NCBI GenBank assembly: GCA_013398955.1
Contig: VWPU01004544.1
Span: 1 to 64,000, forward strand
Source of the DNA: Callaeas wilsoni
Lineage: Eukaryota; Chordata; Aves; Passeriformes; Callaeidae
Reading direction: 5' to 3'
Length of the DNA stretch: 64,000 bases
The notes beneath the pieces are model-generated. The model was not told where the DNA came from. It saw nothing but the letters and a program-made list of their open reading frames with translations, and made no database searches. Each line of letters starts with the position of its first letter. Position 1 is the stretch's first letter. Below, piece after piece: positions 1 through 12,900 of this stretch. A program made the position numbers and the translations under genes.

Positions 1-214
1 GTGGGCGGGGGCGCGCGGGGAGCGGCAGGAGGCGGGGCGGGCCCCGCGCATGCGCGCTGCGGCGCGGCGCTGAGCATAAAAGGGCGCGCGGGGCGGCGCG
101 GGAGAAGCGCTGGGTCGGCGGGAGGCGAGGGAGGAAAGCGAGCCGAGCTCGGGGACGAAGCCCTTGGTTTCTTGCCTTTACGCCACCGACCCTCCTTGCC
201 CAGCCGTCGCCGCC
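1..214 (+). promoter_or_regulatory. TXN: TXN promoter and 5' UTR (CpG island)
   Basis: The first 500 bases are very GC- and CpG-rich. GC boxes (GGGCGGGG) lie at 3-10 and 31-43. An NRF1-type palindrome GCGCATGCGC is at 46-55. A TATA-like CATAAAAG at 75-82 predicts a start near 105-110, leaving a 5' UTR of about 105 bases. NRF1 and Sp1 control is inferred from motifs only. I found no clear antioxidant response element in the bases available, but the promoter is cut off by the window edge. Confidence 0.75.
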
Positions 215-3200
215 ATGGTGAAGATCGTGGGCAGCCTGGTGAGTCCGATGGGTGAGGCGGCCATGTCCTCTCACCGTGAGAGAGGCGGGCGGCGGGACGA
301 GCATCGCTCCCCGGCGGGCGGGCGAACGGGGAGGGAGCGCTGCCGGCGGTAGCTTGGCTGGCGGGGGACCCTGCTCGGGCTGCCCTGGGCTCCCGAGGGG
401 CCTCGGCCTGCGGGAGATGGCGGGTGAGAGCCCGTGTGCTGGCCGGGCAGGCGGAGCCTGCTTCACCCATGCGGCGGGAACGGGGGAAACCGCGCGGAGG
501 GCTCGGTCAGACCAGAGGGAGGGAACAAATAACTGCGCGATCTGAGGCTTCGGGATGTCAGAATGAGCAGGGAGGTGATGCAATTTCACCTTATGACATG
601 TTGTTGCTCGTCGCACTTTAAAGTCTTAAGGAAAAGGTTTCGTTTCTCAAGCGGGTAACAGGGTACTACAGCGACAGGAGGAAAGGACACAGTCTTAAGC
701 TGTGTCAGGGGAGGTTTAGGCTGAACATCAGGAGGAATTTCTTAAAAGACGGGGTGTTTAGACCTTGGAATGGGCTTCGCAGGGAGGTGGTTGAGTCACC
801 GTCCCCTCAGATGTTCAAAGAAGAGCCGGATGTGGCACTGAGTGCCATGGTCTAGTTAACAGTGTGGTGTTGGGTCATAGGTTGGACTCCATGATCTTGG
901 AGGTGTTTTCCAACGTAACTGATTTTGTGTTACAGTACCCTAATTTATTAGTCCCGATTTGCCTTATGTACTGCTAGTGTGTAGGGGACCAGGTGGCTTT
1001 CTTAGAGTTTGGCCTAAGTTCTGTTGCATGTCTGGGTAGGACATCATGGAAAAGTTCATCTATTCTTCTTGACTTGAAAGGAATTGCTACAGCCCATTCC
1101 CCATATTTAAACAGCAGGAGCTGCTGGCATAAGAAGTATTTCCCTTGTTATGGTGCTGTCTGGCATATTCACAGCGCTAATGCAGCACATCACTGTTCGG
1201 ATGATTCTGTGAATACAGACACCTCTGTGGCTCTGAGATACGGAATAGTAATAAAGCCTAGACCAACACATGGAGAATACCCTGCTGGTGATGAAATAGC
1301 ATGTGGTCTTGTGCACAGCAGCTGATGTGGTTGATAGACAACAATAGAGTATTTGTTAGCTGTAACTTAGGAACCCAACTCTCAAAATGTATTCTCCGTG
1401 CAAATTTAGCAAGCTCTTCATTTCAGGAAAAATCCTATTGGGCTAGTCTTGCCTTTTGAACTTGAAATTTGGTGCAAGTGTCAGGTTGATCTCATTTTGA
1501 GGCATCTGCAAGTGATGCTGTGCGGCATTCTGTAAGGCCCCAAAAAGTCACTCAACAAGGTCTTTAACAGGTCTTACAGTTGTTCTTGTACTCTAAATTA
1601 GACACACAGGAGAAATACCGACAAGATATTCTCAAGAGGTCAAAACAACAAAAAAGACTTTACTGACAACTTTAGAAAATCAGAGAATTTTGGGAAATGG
1701 TTTAGTGTAACATTCAATCAACATAAAACACTTCTCAAAGCATTAACTTAGCCCATTCATCTTAGCAAACTCTAAGCCCATTTGATTTCAAGTTACTCAA
1801 AAATTCTGAGAAGAGGGAATTAGAAGAAAAAGAGAGAAAAGATGTAAAAAAAGGCACATGTAGCTACTAACTCCTGATATCAGTTCAGCTGATAAAAATT
1901 CCAGGAGGAGGTAGTTTCAAGACATATGCTAGCAGCATGTTTGGCCTTAAATACCCCTTGTCTCCAGTGTGGCCATGATTGGCATCCACTGTGTGTCTGG
2001 GATACGGGTTCTAGGGATGGGGGTGTGGGGCAGGGCACTGTCTCAAGGGCAGAGCAAGGCCTCACCTGCCTCTTCCTCCAGTCCCTCACACATCCAAGTT
2101 TGTTTTCTAGGCTGTGCTCTTTTACAGTCAGTTCATTTAATAAATCAAAGGCATGTCAGATCTCTCCCGCTGGACCGCAAAAGTGTTGACATCTGATACA
2201 TAAATATACAAACTAACACTTGTAACCACAGCTCAAAAACCGGTGAATGCAGGAAGCTCCTTAAGGAGAATGAAATGCCTTACCTTTCAGATCTTGAAAG
2301 AGAATGGTGTGTGAATGCAACCTGAAATTGTTCTGCTTTGCATCTCTTCCCCCTTCTCTGTTTATGGTGGCACAGGAGGGGCAAACTTTTGGTATAAGGC
2401 TCAAGGTTTTTGTTACACACAGGAACAGATTAAACATGGCAAATCAAATCTGATTCTGGAGGAAGAGCCTGTTCTAAGTTAGCTAGGCTTCCACTATCCT
2501 CCTAGCTATGAGCTTTGATTAATAGTATGCTGTAGTTAAATCATAGTTAAAGCAAGGTTTTATTGCTCCTCCATGGAGAGCGTGGACTCAACAGTCATGC
2601 TGACAACAGCATTTTAACGTCAGTGACACCCAGAGTATTCGAGAACAGTGCAGCTGGCATTTCTGGATTAATTCTGGTTTTCAGTAAAGCAGGTTTGTAT
2701 TCTTCTGATACAAAGGGGGAGACCCATTCTTGCACTGTCTGCAAGAGCTTCTATGAGTGAGAGCTAGCTAGATGTGGCCCTTCTCCCTACACACCTCTTC
2801 AGAAACAGACTAGCTTCTGAAGAATGGCTGCTTTCAGGGTGCTTGACTGATCCCTCTGTAGTACCTGCTAAAGCACAGAAGGAGCAGTATTTTGGTCGTT
2901 TTGTAGTGGCCTTTATATGAGTCACTAGTATAACTTGTAAGAGGGTTTGACTATGGGACATACTGCCTTTTGTAGCCAAAGCTAATGGGGTATATAAACT
3001 TAAAAAGCTGGTTGCCAAAGCTTTCCTCTTCATTCTAGCTGCCTCTCTTGTTATTTGAGTTAAAGAAAATGCTGAAAAATTGAATTGCAGCTTTTGCTGT
3101 AAGTGATAGTTTTTGTGTGTGCTAGGGAGTTAAGGCAGTTGAACCTTTGGTCTGTTTATGCTAGCCTCGGTATTTAAAAAACCTCACTAAATTACATAGT

Positions 3201-6200
3201 AACCATTGGCAATCAGCTGATGACTAGGCAAGTTCAAGGGTGACTTGATATGTGTTGGAAATGATGTTTACAACCAAGCTTTAATCAAATCTGCCAGATA
3301 CTGTGGACCTATATTATCTATTGCTGAGAGCAGTAGACTCCTTTTAGCACCATCTGTGGCCAGCAGCCTCCTTTTTGAAGCATTATCTGATGGTGGGAAC
3401 CTGTGAGGCACTAGAGGCTATCGTTATTAGAGCTTCTTACTTGGCCCTTGGGAACAGATGCCTGCTACCAATGTGTTTGTTGAAGGTAGCTGTGCCGGTT
3501 TGGACACACATCCAGGAGGAGACAACCCGAGAGGGGTGTCTTGCTCTCTCTCCTCCTGCCTGCCAGGCAAGCAGGCCCCAGCAGCCTCACCCCTGTGGGT
3601 TCGGGAAAATAATTTCTCGAGTGAAAGTGAAAAAAAAAATTTATTTAACAAACAGAGTCCCCCGCTGTCACGGGGCAAAAAAGGATATTGAAACTCCCTC
3701 CCCTGTCCCCTAAAAGAGGACTATGGATTTTAGAGTTCTTTCTGTAGGTAAAACCTGCAGTCCTATGCTGGACTGGGCCGGGCCAGGCAGGGTCCAATGG
3801 TCCCGCCGAGCAGGTCTGGAGATGGCAGCTGGTCTCGGATGAAAAGCAAGTCCAAAAAGGAACAGAAGCCTCTGAGGCAGATCACAGTCCCTTCTCCGCT
3901 GAACGTGGAGGAAGCTAAAGAGAAAAACTCTTCTAACCAACAAATGTCAGATTGAGAGAGAAAAGAATGCAAACATTCTAGTTACAAGGTCAAGCTAGCC
4001 GCTTTGAAGAGCTCTCTCAGCTTCTCTCTCCCCCCTTTGCAATTTAAAGGTACACTAGAGATCAAGCAGGCGATGGGGAATACAGTATTGCCATAGAATC
4101 ACCCCAAGACAGTAGTATGCCCTTTTCTGCTGGACAACAACACAAGCAAAATGAGGTCTTGTGTGTGCTCAAGGATGTTGTAGTTAAATATTTAAGAGAA
4201 AACAAGAAACAAACAAAAGAACCAAAAAAACCCCAATATTGACCAGCATGCTAGCTTAGCTGAGGTTTCCTCCAGTGAGCTGCTACCTGGAGAAAATACT
4301 GTTTAATGAAGCTGTAAGATCCTGTCAAAGCATGACAGAATAGTCTTGTGATGGGAGGTTCCCCTTCTGGTAAGAGAGATTATTTCGCTTTTTATAAGAA
4401 AGCTTGTCACTTTACAGTTAACGTGAAAGACACTTAGTGAAGTCAGTTGGACAGGTCAAGCAGCTTGGTTTTTGTTTTGCTCCTGCTACTGTCTTCCTTC
4501 CTCCAGGGAAATTAAGCTCACTAGAAAAACTTTCAGAACTTCTCTCTAGCTCAATATTTTTTAACTTGCAAGGATAACGCCTTTAGATTCAGCATCTCTT
4601 TTCACTGTCCTGCAGCAATTTTGGCTGATAGTAGAGATGATTTGCAGGGTAACAGCTGATTTGTAGTCAGGACCAGGTCACCAGTGGTGAATGGTATGTG
4701 TCCAGCTGTCAGTATGATGCCACCCCACTTTCCCTTTGTTCTGTGCTATAGCAAACCTGAGGTGTGTGGCCATATGATGAACGCATTCCAGGGCTGGGCT
4801 TCCTTTTGCAGAATACAATAATTACACAGGTGGACAGGAGACTTATGGTTTAAAAGAGGATGGTCTAACTGGCAGCTGCAGGAATTGGAATCAATAGAGT
4901 GGTGATGTTACAATGCAGAGGTCTGAGAAGCTATCCAAAAAATCAATAGTAGGATTCCAAGGCCAAAAGGAGTGAGGCTTGACTGAGGAACTTATGGTAT
5001 CATAATTACTGGGAGAGACCAGTGAGCGTGGATTACCATGTACAGGAACATTAAACATTGTTGGTGGGAATGGCTGCAGGAATGCATACTATGTCAGTAC
5101 AGGAGTAGGGGAATGTAGAGAGACAGGAAAACGTAACTGTTCTCAACTCTTTCAGAATGAGAGTAGGTGGTGTGGAGTGTTACTACTGATCCTGTAGCAG
5201 AATAGATGAGACTGTTAAAGATGGATGGAAAAACCAACATGGATGCTGTGCCTCTGAAGAGAACTATGTGAGGAGAGAGGAAGTCTGTTAACAGGGAGAT
5301 GTAGTGCTGAGTGTATTTGAAGTTACAGGAAGCTGTGAAGACTTTCACATAGGATTATACATACATAGGAATGCTCATGCAGGATCTCTGCATCCTTGTT
5401 AAATATATTCATGTCCAGTTTGACTGTGTGCACTTTTGGCTCCTCACCTGCATGGCGTTCTTTAGCTTACTACAGTCTAGTCTCAACTTACTGTGGCTAA
5501 TTGCAGAAGCAGGTGTGAATTAGTTAACTCCTGCACTGCAAAACCAACCCCTGTGTACATCTGGCAGTAACCATACTTCTTTCAGTCAGCTATTGCTGAC
5601 AGGACTCCAGTGCTTTGCTACGTTAAGCTGGGGGGGAGACTAAAGGAGCTATCTTTTGAAGTTTATACTAACAGCTCTCCTGAAGCTTGATTGCCAAGAC
5701 AACAAAGTTGGAAATTATTGGAGTGGCTTGTACGTTCTTTGACAAAGACAGTGTCAGGAAGTAGGTGATCAGCACTTTCTGCTTCTGCCTGAGATATTTG
5801 TTTGCCTTCTGCTAGCATGCAAGTATTTATTGCTTTTAATGTCTTTCAGTTCTATTAAAGCATTCACTTTTTGACCAGAAAATATGAGTAATGGCATGTA
5901 AGGATGTTTAGTTCCAATAAATATTTTCCAGAGATGATTCGTGTGACTAAGTGCAACACACAGACTTGAAAACTGTTACAAAGTATTGGGTGTTTATTTG
6001 TGTAGTCTGTATGTTTAGCATTGCTTTGGCTAGTGATGTCAAATGGGGGTTCACTTGGCAAAATAACTATCCTGTGAGGCTGCTTTCAAAAACATGCTAT
6101 AGAGTAAAACACACAATATCATTTTAATGTTAGCCATTGATTGCAAAAGTCACCAGAGTGGAGGACTGTACCAAGGTTTGTGTCTGTCCTTTTCAAATTC

Positions 6201-9200
6201 CGCAGAGGAAAGTCTGTCCCAGAAGAAAATTAAGGTCTTACTGCTGAGACAGGAATGAGAATATGGATTTTAAAAAACTGTAAGGATCACATTTTAGGGA
6301 TAACACAGAGCTGTCAGAGTTGAGCATGATAACTAGAGAATTTCTAGCTTGTTTCCCCACCTCAGTGAGTTAGACTGACTGAGCATTGTGGTTGTTTTCT
6401 AATTGGTCAGTCATAAGATACTGACTGCTGCTAGCACCAATGAAAACAATTCATACTGAAGCACTTACATGATGGTACAAATAACACAGGTAAGTGTTTA
6501 AGAGTTGCCATAATGATTAGTGTGTTAGGTCTGAGAGCAAGCCAGCACTGGGGTTAGTCTTAAATCATTTAGGAAAGGAGGGGGAAAATCATTAATGTGT
6601 TAATTTTTTTTTTTGTAGGTTGAATTTGAGGCAGAACTTAAATCTGCTGGTGAGAAGCTTATAGTAGTTGATTTCTCTGCCACATGGTGTGGACCATGCA
6701 AAATGATCAAGCCCTTTTTCCACGTAAGTAGTTTTTCTGGGTTTATTTCTGTATTAAATTGTATATAAATGTTTGTGTTGCTTGCCAATAACATGGAGGA
6801 AAGTTCCTTTTGCCTTATGTGATTGCCAGCATTTTCTGAAAAAGCAAGAAGTTGCAGAAGTATTTTTAAGACTACCAAGTGAAATAGACTGACCTTTGAT
6901 GTAGCTGGGAACTCATGTGAGGTTTAGCTTTTGTCCTGGTGCTTACGTGCATTTCAGGTCCACAGAGACCTGACAGTTGTATTGCCTCAAGGGGTGGCAT
7001 ACAGAGAGGAAACAATGCTTACCCTTCTGTACACAGTTAATATTACTTTAGGTGGCCGTGTTATCTCCTGATAAAGTATGAGAAGCTGTAGCATCTTTTG
7101 GTGATCAGCTAAAGGCTGCAAGAGAAGGCCTTCCACCTGTCTTGGGATATTTGAGTCTTTGTGGGGAGAACATGTTTCCACAGACTCCTCCAGAAACGGT
7201 CTGGAGCAGAACAGAAAATCTTTGCTCCGGTTGTAAAATAGCTGTTTTAAGATAACAGAGCATGTTTCACTAGTGGTTTAGGCAGCACCAGCCTTTCAAT
7301 TTATATGAATGCATCTTTTCAGGAAGCTTTCCTGGAACACTGTAACTGCATAGTTCTTTTTATTTCTTTCTAGAGTTTGTGTGAGAAGTATGGTGATGTG
7401 GTGTTTATAGAAATCGATGTGGATGATGCCCAGGTAAGGTCTGGGGTGGTGCTGAGGGAGGACAGCTAAGGACTTCCACACAAGTGACAGACAAGAATTC
7501 AAAATGTCTTCACACATACTGAAACAAAACAAGAGTTTACTTCAACTTAAAATTGAAATGTAGGGATTTAGCTGGAAAGAATGGGGTTTTTTTCAGGGAA
7601 CACCTGAACAGAACAAACTGCCTTGGTTATCAGCACACTTGAAGTCCTATGGCATGTGTCATATAACTTGGAAGCACCAACCCTTTACTTTGGGAGGAAG
7701 CATTAGTCTAAGGTCTTAAGCTGCTTTGGTGCAATCTTCGTTAAACCTAATGGTTCACAACCTACTGATCTGTCTGGTCCCTCCATTGCTCTTGGCACTC
7801 TTTCCTCTTTCATTAAAAATGAAATTAGGTCTTAAATTAAGTGCAATAAAATGTCTGCTGTATTGCAGTTTCAGCATTGTCAAATAGGTACTTGAAAAAT
7901 ATCCCATGGAAGCCCAAGAGTTGCCATAGGGCTCTTGACTCTTACAAGCAGACATCTGTTTTGATGCAGAGGTCTGTTTGGTTTTTTTCCAAACACAGAG
8001 TACAGGTTAAGGTTTTTGTTATGGCATTAATTAAATGTTGAAGAGGGAATCTTAAAGGCTTACTTCAGGGAGATGTTAACACTGCACTGGTTTTGCTAGT
8101 GATGGACTAGCAGAAGTGCTTTTGCTTATTATTGAGCAGTAATGGCTTTACCCTGTCACCTAAACAGAAGTCAGCTAGAGTGAGTTCTAAATTTAACATC
8201 ACTGAGAATGCCCAGTTGAAGATTGGTTTTTGTCTCTTCCAGGATGTTGCTTCACACTGTGATGTGAAGTGCATGCCAACGTTCCAGTTCTACAAGAACG
8301 GAAAGAAGGTAGGCTCTGGCTTTTTGGAACTGGAGACGGCAAGCTAAACACTTGAAAGAAGATTGGAAGTGTTGGACTACTTAGTCTGCTTTCTCTTCAT
8401 TATGTCTCTGTGGCACCACTAGCATTAAGACACTCCTGAGAGCAAGCAAGTTCATCTTAGTACCACAGCAAATGTAACCAGCACTTAACTGGTGATGCAA
8501 ACTGTGTTGTTCTGTAGTGAACTGAGTTAGTTACAAGTCAATCTTACAGACAGAGCTTCATGACAGATAGTGGGGTGAGATGTCTGCATTAAGACTGCTG
8601 GTCTGTCTGCCTAGCACCCTGCTTTTTACTTGGTCAGTGTTTATCTGGATGCAGCTTGTGTTCGAGCAGAGACATGATTATAGGTGCCTATGGAATCCCA
8701 CCCAAACAGAAGTCTCTAACCTGGCTGAGGTTATATACAACAAACAATTGCTTAGTTTATTTCACAGAGAGGCTATATAACCCTTGAAGTGAAGGTCCTG
8801 TCCCTGTTGGAGGACTGAACAGACCTCTTGTGTCTGCTCTGCCAAGAGATGGATGAGATGGGATGCAGACTCTGCTCCAACAGCGCAGTGCAGGGTAGTT
8901 TGAGTAGCTCTGTCTGTGAACTTGCTGAGCTGAATATGTTATCTTTGGCTTTTAGTTTGCTAAGCAAGCTGAAGGTAGGCTTTTCTAAAGGAAAATAATG
9001 CTTGGGTGTCAGTTTCATGGCTGAAGGCAATGGAATTGCACCTTGGATAGTTCATTGTCACATGTAGGGTGACTTTCAGTTCGGTATGGAGTCAGTAGGA
9101 ACCTTTGATAGTTCTATTAGGTGAACTTCTGCAACTTCATGATGTTATTGGAAGAATTGTGATTACAGTGTGACAATCGATGTGTGGTTTTTTGTATCAA

Positions 9201-9779
9201 GCAAGCGGTTTCATGGCCTGTAGCGTAGTCTGTTCTCTACCTTGCACCCCTGTAGATACAGGAAGACAGAGCTGCTGTTTTTGAGACAGCAGGTGAATGT
9301 TGCCTCTATCTTTTTGCCCTGTAAGTTGCGAGAAGAACAGTTCTCACAGGAGAAGCCAGGTGCAGGGGTAGGTCGTTTGGAACAGTCCTTCCAGAATTTG
9401 ATTTGTAGGGTCCTGAGCAACTCAAGGTGACTTTGAGCTGCCTGTGATATGTGGAGACCTTCAGAGTCTCTTTAGGCCACTCTTTGAGTCTTACACAATA
9501 TTGATTCAGGATCAGTGGTAGTCTTTTGTCTCAACTTTTGCATGAGTTGAGTGGGAAATAAATACATGAACATCTGCAAAATACTCCCTGTTTTGAGGGT
9601 GGGAAAAATTTTACTTTTTAGGAAACTTGAATAGGTGTGTATGTGACTGGATGCTATGGAACTAATGCTAAGAAGCATTGAATGCAACAGTTCTAAAAAT
9701 CAATTTCTCTTTACAGGTGCAGGAGTTCTCTGGGGCCAATAAAGAGAAGCTGGAAGAGACCATTAAAAGTCTAGTCTAA
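215..9779 (+). CDS. TXN: Thioredoxin, 5 coding exons, 105 aa, complete
   Basis: Small cytosolic and nuclear protein disulfide reductase, recycled by NADPH-thioredoxin reductase; it serves ribonucleotide reductase, peroxiredoxins and redox-sensitive transcription factors. Coding exons: 215-238, 6619-6723, 7374-7433, 8243-8308, 9717-9779, all GT-AG and all ending in phase 0. The product is 105 aa, the usual vertebrate length. The active site WCGPC gives Cys32 and Cys35 at the start of helix 2, buried Asp26 is present, and the CMPTF segment supplies Cys73 and cis-Pro75; Cys69 is also present. The mammalian regulatory Cys62 is Ala here (VDDAQ). The start is the first ATG after a GC-rich leader, in good Kozak context (GCCGCCATGG). 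Exon 1 codes for only 8 residues before a 6.4 kb intron. The gene is convergent with PTGR1 downstream. Identification is very secure; only the exact transcription start is uncertain. Confidence 0.97.
670..945 (+). repeat. CR1 LINE 3' fragment in TXN intron 1
   Basis: The text follows the CR1 3' region in sense order: GGGGAGGTTTAGGCTGAACA, then AGGGAGGTGGTTGAGTCACC, then GTTGGACTCCATGATCTTGG and a degraded GATTTTGTGT end. It is a 5'-truncated, non-coding copy, as is typical of avian CR1. Recognised from memory of the family consensus, not by a search. Confidence 0.85.
3491..4111 (-). mobile_element. Solo ERV LTR (621 bp) in TXN intron 1
   Basis: The element starts TGTGCCGG and ends CCCCAAGACA, giving TG...CA termini. 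It is flanked by a near-perfect 5 bp target duplication, GTAGC at 3486-3490 and GTAGT at 4112-4116. A minus-strand AATAAA lies at 3640-3645, so the LTR probably reads on the minus strand, antisense to TXN. No internal retroviral sequence is attached, so it looks like a recombined solo LTR. The family name is not certain; it resembles LTRs common in passerine genomes. Confidence 0.8.
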
Positions 9780-9945
9780 TCTCGAGCCATGAAGACATTG
9801 AAGCATGACTGCTTTGGCTAAATTACAGCCTACAACTTTTCTACTTAAAAAAAACCAAACTAAACAAGCTAGCTAGATTAAGTGATGCAAACTATCTTCT
9901 TGGTCCATGTATATGAGTACAATAAAGTATAAACTCTTCATTTTT
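9780..9945 (+). terminator. TXN: TXN 3' UTR with poly(A) signal
   Basis: A short 3' UTR follows the TAA stop. AATAAA at 9921-9926 is followed within 30 bases by a T/G-rich stretch (TTTTTGGATATTGCTGTGTG), as expected for cleavage near 9945. No selenocysteine element is expected, because the stop is TAA and thioredoxin itself is not a selenoprotein. Confidence 0.8.
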
Positions 9946-12900
9946 GGATATTGCTGTGTGTTTAACAAAAATGTTAAAAATTTCATAATGTCAGGTTTTG
10001 CCGTATTAAAGGAGTACTGTCTCTACACAAAGACTTGTCAAAGGCAACCTCGTGTGTTGTTGGCTTGGGGATAGCCATTACAGTTGCTTTAGGAGGAATC
10101 TGCTGCAACCTCACTCAGATGGTAGTCACCAGGCTATAATCTGGTTTACAAATACAGAAAGGGGAGTTGGAGAAAAGAGGGTGGTCACAGGGTGGGTTAA
10201 TTCTTTCTTTCATTATATCTTTTTAGTTAGAAGACTTTTAAAATGTTTCAAGCTGCATTTTAAACTTCAAAGCTAAGACTTGTCCTTCATTATACCAATC
10301 CTACCACGGAAGTGCAAGGTAGGACTTGGACTTGCTCTCTTTTTGCCTTTTCAATTCTGCATTGCCATTGGTATGTGTACCTCCTGGTTCTATTAGTAAA
10401 AATAGTGTGTTTAGTCTGAGTTGGGCTGCTGTGTTCCTAGGCAATAGTCTGGAACAAATGACTGAAGAAGTAAAACTTGTAATGTCTTAAGGTCAAGAGA
10501 ATTTAGATTTATATCCTCTTGTAATTTTCACTTGATTGTGCAGTTGCACTCTTAGAACACACGTGACACTGTTGGACAGTAAACTGGACTCTGTGGTGCT
10601 CCAATGCTGAATCAGGCTGTCTAGATGAATGCTGACCTGCCAGCCTTTTTACACTTGTCATTCACCTACTCTTGGCACTGTTACCAAGGGGAACTGTTTT
10701 TTCCACTGTATCAAAATGGCTTCCTTGCTGGCTTGGATGTTGTCCTTTATAAGAACTCAGTAAAGAAGGGAGCAGGGCTGTGCTAGCAGTGTGTACAGCT
10801 TAGTGAGCTGTGCTGCTCACTGAGTAACACTCCTGGAAAAGCTAGACTTCCTGCTGCATATGCAGACAATGTGAAATGAGTGAGCCTCTTGTCTTTGTGG
10901 TAGGGAATTCACCCATGACTCAGCCTTACACTCACTTCACAAGTATGCATGAATTTCTTGATGGCTCTGGAGGACTGGGGGCTTTGAACAGCTTAATATA
11001 TATGTTCCAAATTTGAAACAAGATTCTTCTAGTCCAAGAAGTGGCCACACCCTTTACTTGAGGATGAGCCATCAAGGTTCTTCTTGGATGTAAGTTCTGA
11101 GTTGTGATTATGCATTGAGAAGAGCATGGGAAATATTTTCCATGTAGCTCTGAATGTTTGACTCAGAGAAGTGCAGCTGTGTGTTTGAACAACTGTTCAA
11201 AGGTAAATGGGAAACCATTACTCCAAGTGGTGCCACGGACAGACTTATGAGGAGAGAAAATGACACTGTAGCAAGAATGCATTATTAACACCACACCATC
11301 TGCAAACAAGCATTGCTTTTGAAAGCAGTTTCTGTGTGGCCTACTTAGTACCTCTGGGCAGTAACTGTGAGCAAGAAAGGTTTAAAAAATTCCTGCTGAA
11401 AGTTCCAGACAAAGTTCAGTAAGAGGCCCCGGAATCCCACTTCATCCTTAAGAAATAAAACTGAATGAAGTGTGCTGCAATATACAGAATTTCTGCTGAG
11501 GTGAGGCCAGACCAGGTTGTTGCCTATCAGAGCAGGGGAGAGATGCAGTCAGTGGTGCATTGCTGCTTGTGTGTAGTTTGACTTAACATTTAGTTTTAAA
11601 AGATGCTACCCTGCAGTAGCCTTGGACAATCCAAGTGACAGTGACTGGAAATTCAAGTCATGATTGGGAAGACCGGAATAACTGGCATATCTCTTGTGCT
11701 GAAACAAGGGGTGCAAAGCAGTTTTTAAAAGGGCAGTGAGTTCAGCTTCCCCTGCCGCAGTATCTTCCCCTCCCAAGAACTGGTATGTAGGCATACTGTG
11801 ATGAAAACAACTTGCATAGCCTAATTTGAAAGATGCTCTTTAAGGCTTGGCTCTTTGAGGAATATGCAGTGAGGATCTCCATGTTAGGTAAACTTTCCCT
11901 TAAAAGGAAACAACACATGGTCCTCAAAGGCAGAGTTATACCAGAATTTGACTGTTTGTAGTTGGTCCTTGTTGTTATAGGTGATGGAAAGAAAAGCCTG
12001 TGCTTTGTTCTGATTATACGTAAGGAGCCTTGGTTCCTAGAGCAAAAGTGCCCCAGGAGCCCTAGTTCAAGGTGGCAACTGGCTTGAATCTTTCAATAAG
12101 CAAGGACAGGGTGTTTCAGTCTTTAACAACCCTAGGTATAGCAAATAAACATTTTGTTCTAAATGGAATGGGTATGGGTATCCTTGCTAAAGCCTAGGGC
12201 CCTGTGCCCTCCCACATGGGTATTAAGTAATGATGCTTCATAGAGAGCATTTTTTTGCTTGTTTTTTCTGTGAAGGTGTGAGGCCAGTATTGCTATGTGC
12301 CAGGCAGTAGCACAGCCTTCACTCTTTCATTAAACTCTGTGGTCTGCTGTTTGCATGAACAGAATGGGCTGCTTTGATCCAGTGATCTGCAAAGATGCCT
12401 TTAAGAGGGAAGTGGTAAGTGGCCAACTGACTTGAATGTTTGGTAAATCTGCTGTACATGGCAGAGAAAAAACAACATAGAAAGGTTTCTTCTGGGAATA
12501 AGGGTTTCAGGAAGAAGTTCTCCCCTAAGGCAATGACTGCAGTCTGTGTCATTTGGCTATGAAATGGCTGGGATCTGTGCCTTGCTGTCAAACAAGAAAA
12601 GCAAGATGTCTTTGTCTGCAGGCCTGTTACATAGCTTGCTTATAATGGGCTGGCCAACAGGAAAAGAAGTACTTCCTTGAGTACAGCAATTAAAACACAT
12701 AGCTGGAATAATTAGGCTTAATGAGAGAGGACTAACTAACATGAAAGGAAAGGCTAAGGGGTCACAGTGAGTCAACAAGTGAACTGTGCCATGATCAAAT
12801 TGCAGTGGAATAGTGACACTCCTTACCTCCATCCAGGGGTTCTGAAAGGGCTGTTGTGCACTTGGGGAAGTGTATGTCATGCACGTGGGGTGCTTAACCA

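Larger units (their letters stand above)
239..6618 (+). other. TXN: TXN intron 1
   Basis: This 6.4 kb intron opens GTGAGT and closes TTTTTTGTAG. Apart from the CR1 tail (670-945) and the solo LTR (3491-4111) it holds no open frame or motif that I can support. The first 280 bases are still part of the CpG island, which may extend the promoter into the intron. Confidence 0.85.

Noticed and set aside
1..255. Open frame through the TXN promoter and first exon
   Set aside because: It is a CpG-island frame that overlaps the TXN start out of frame with the conserved protein and contains the TATA-like box.
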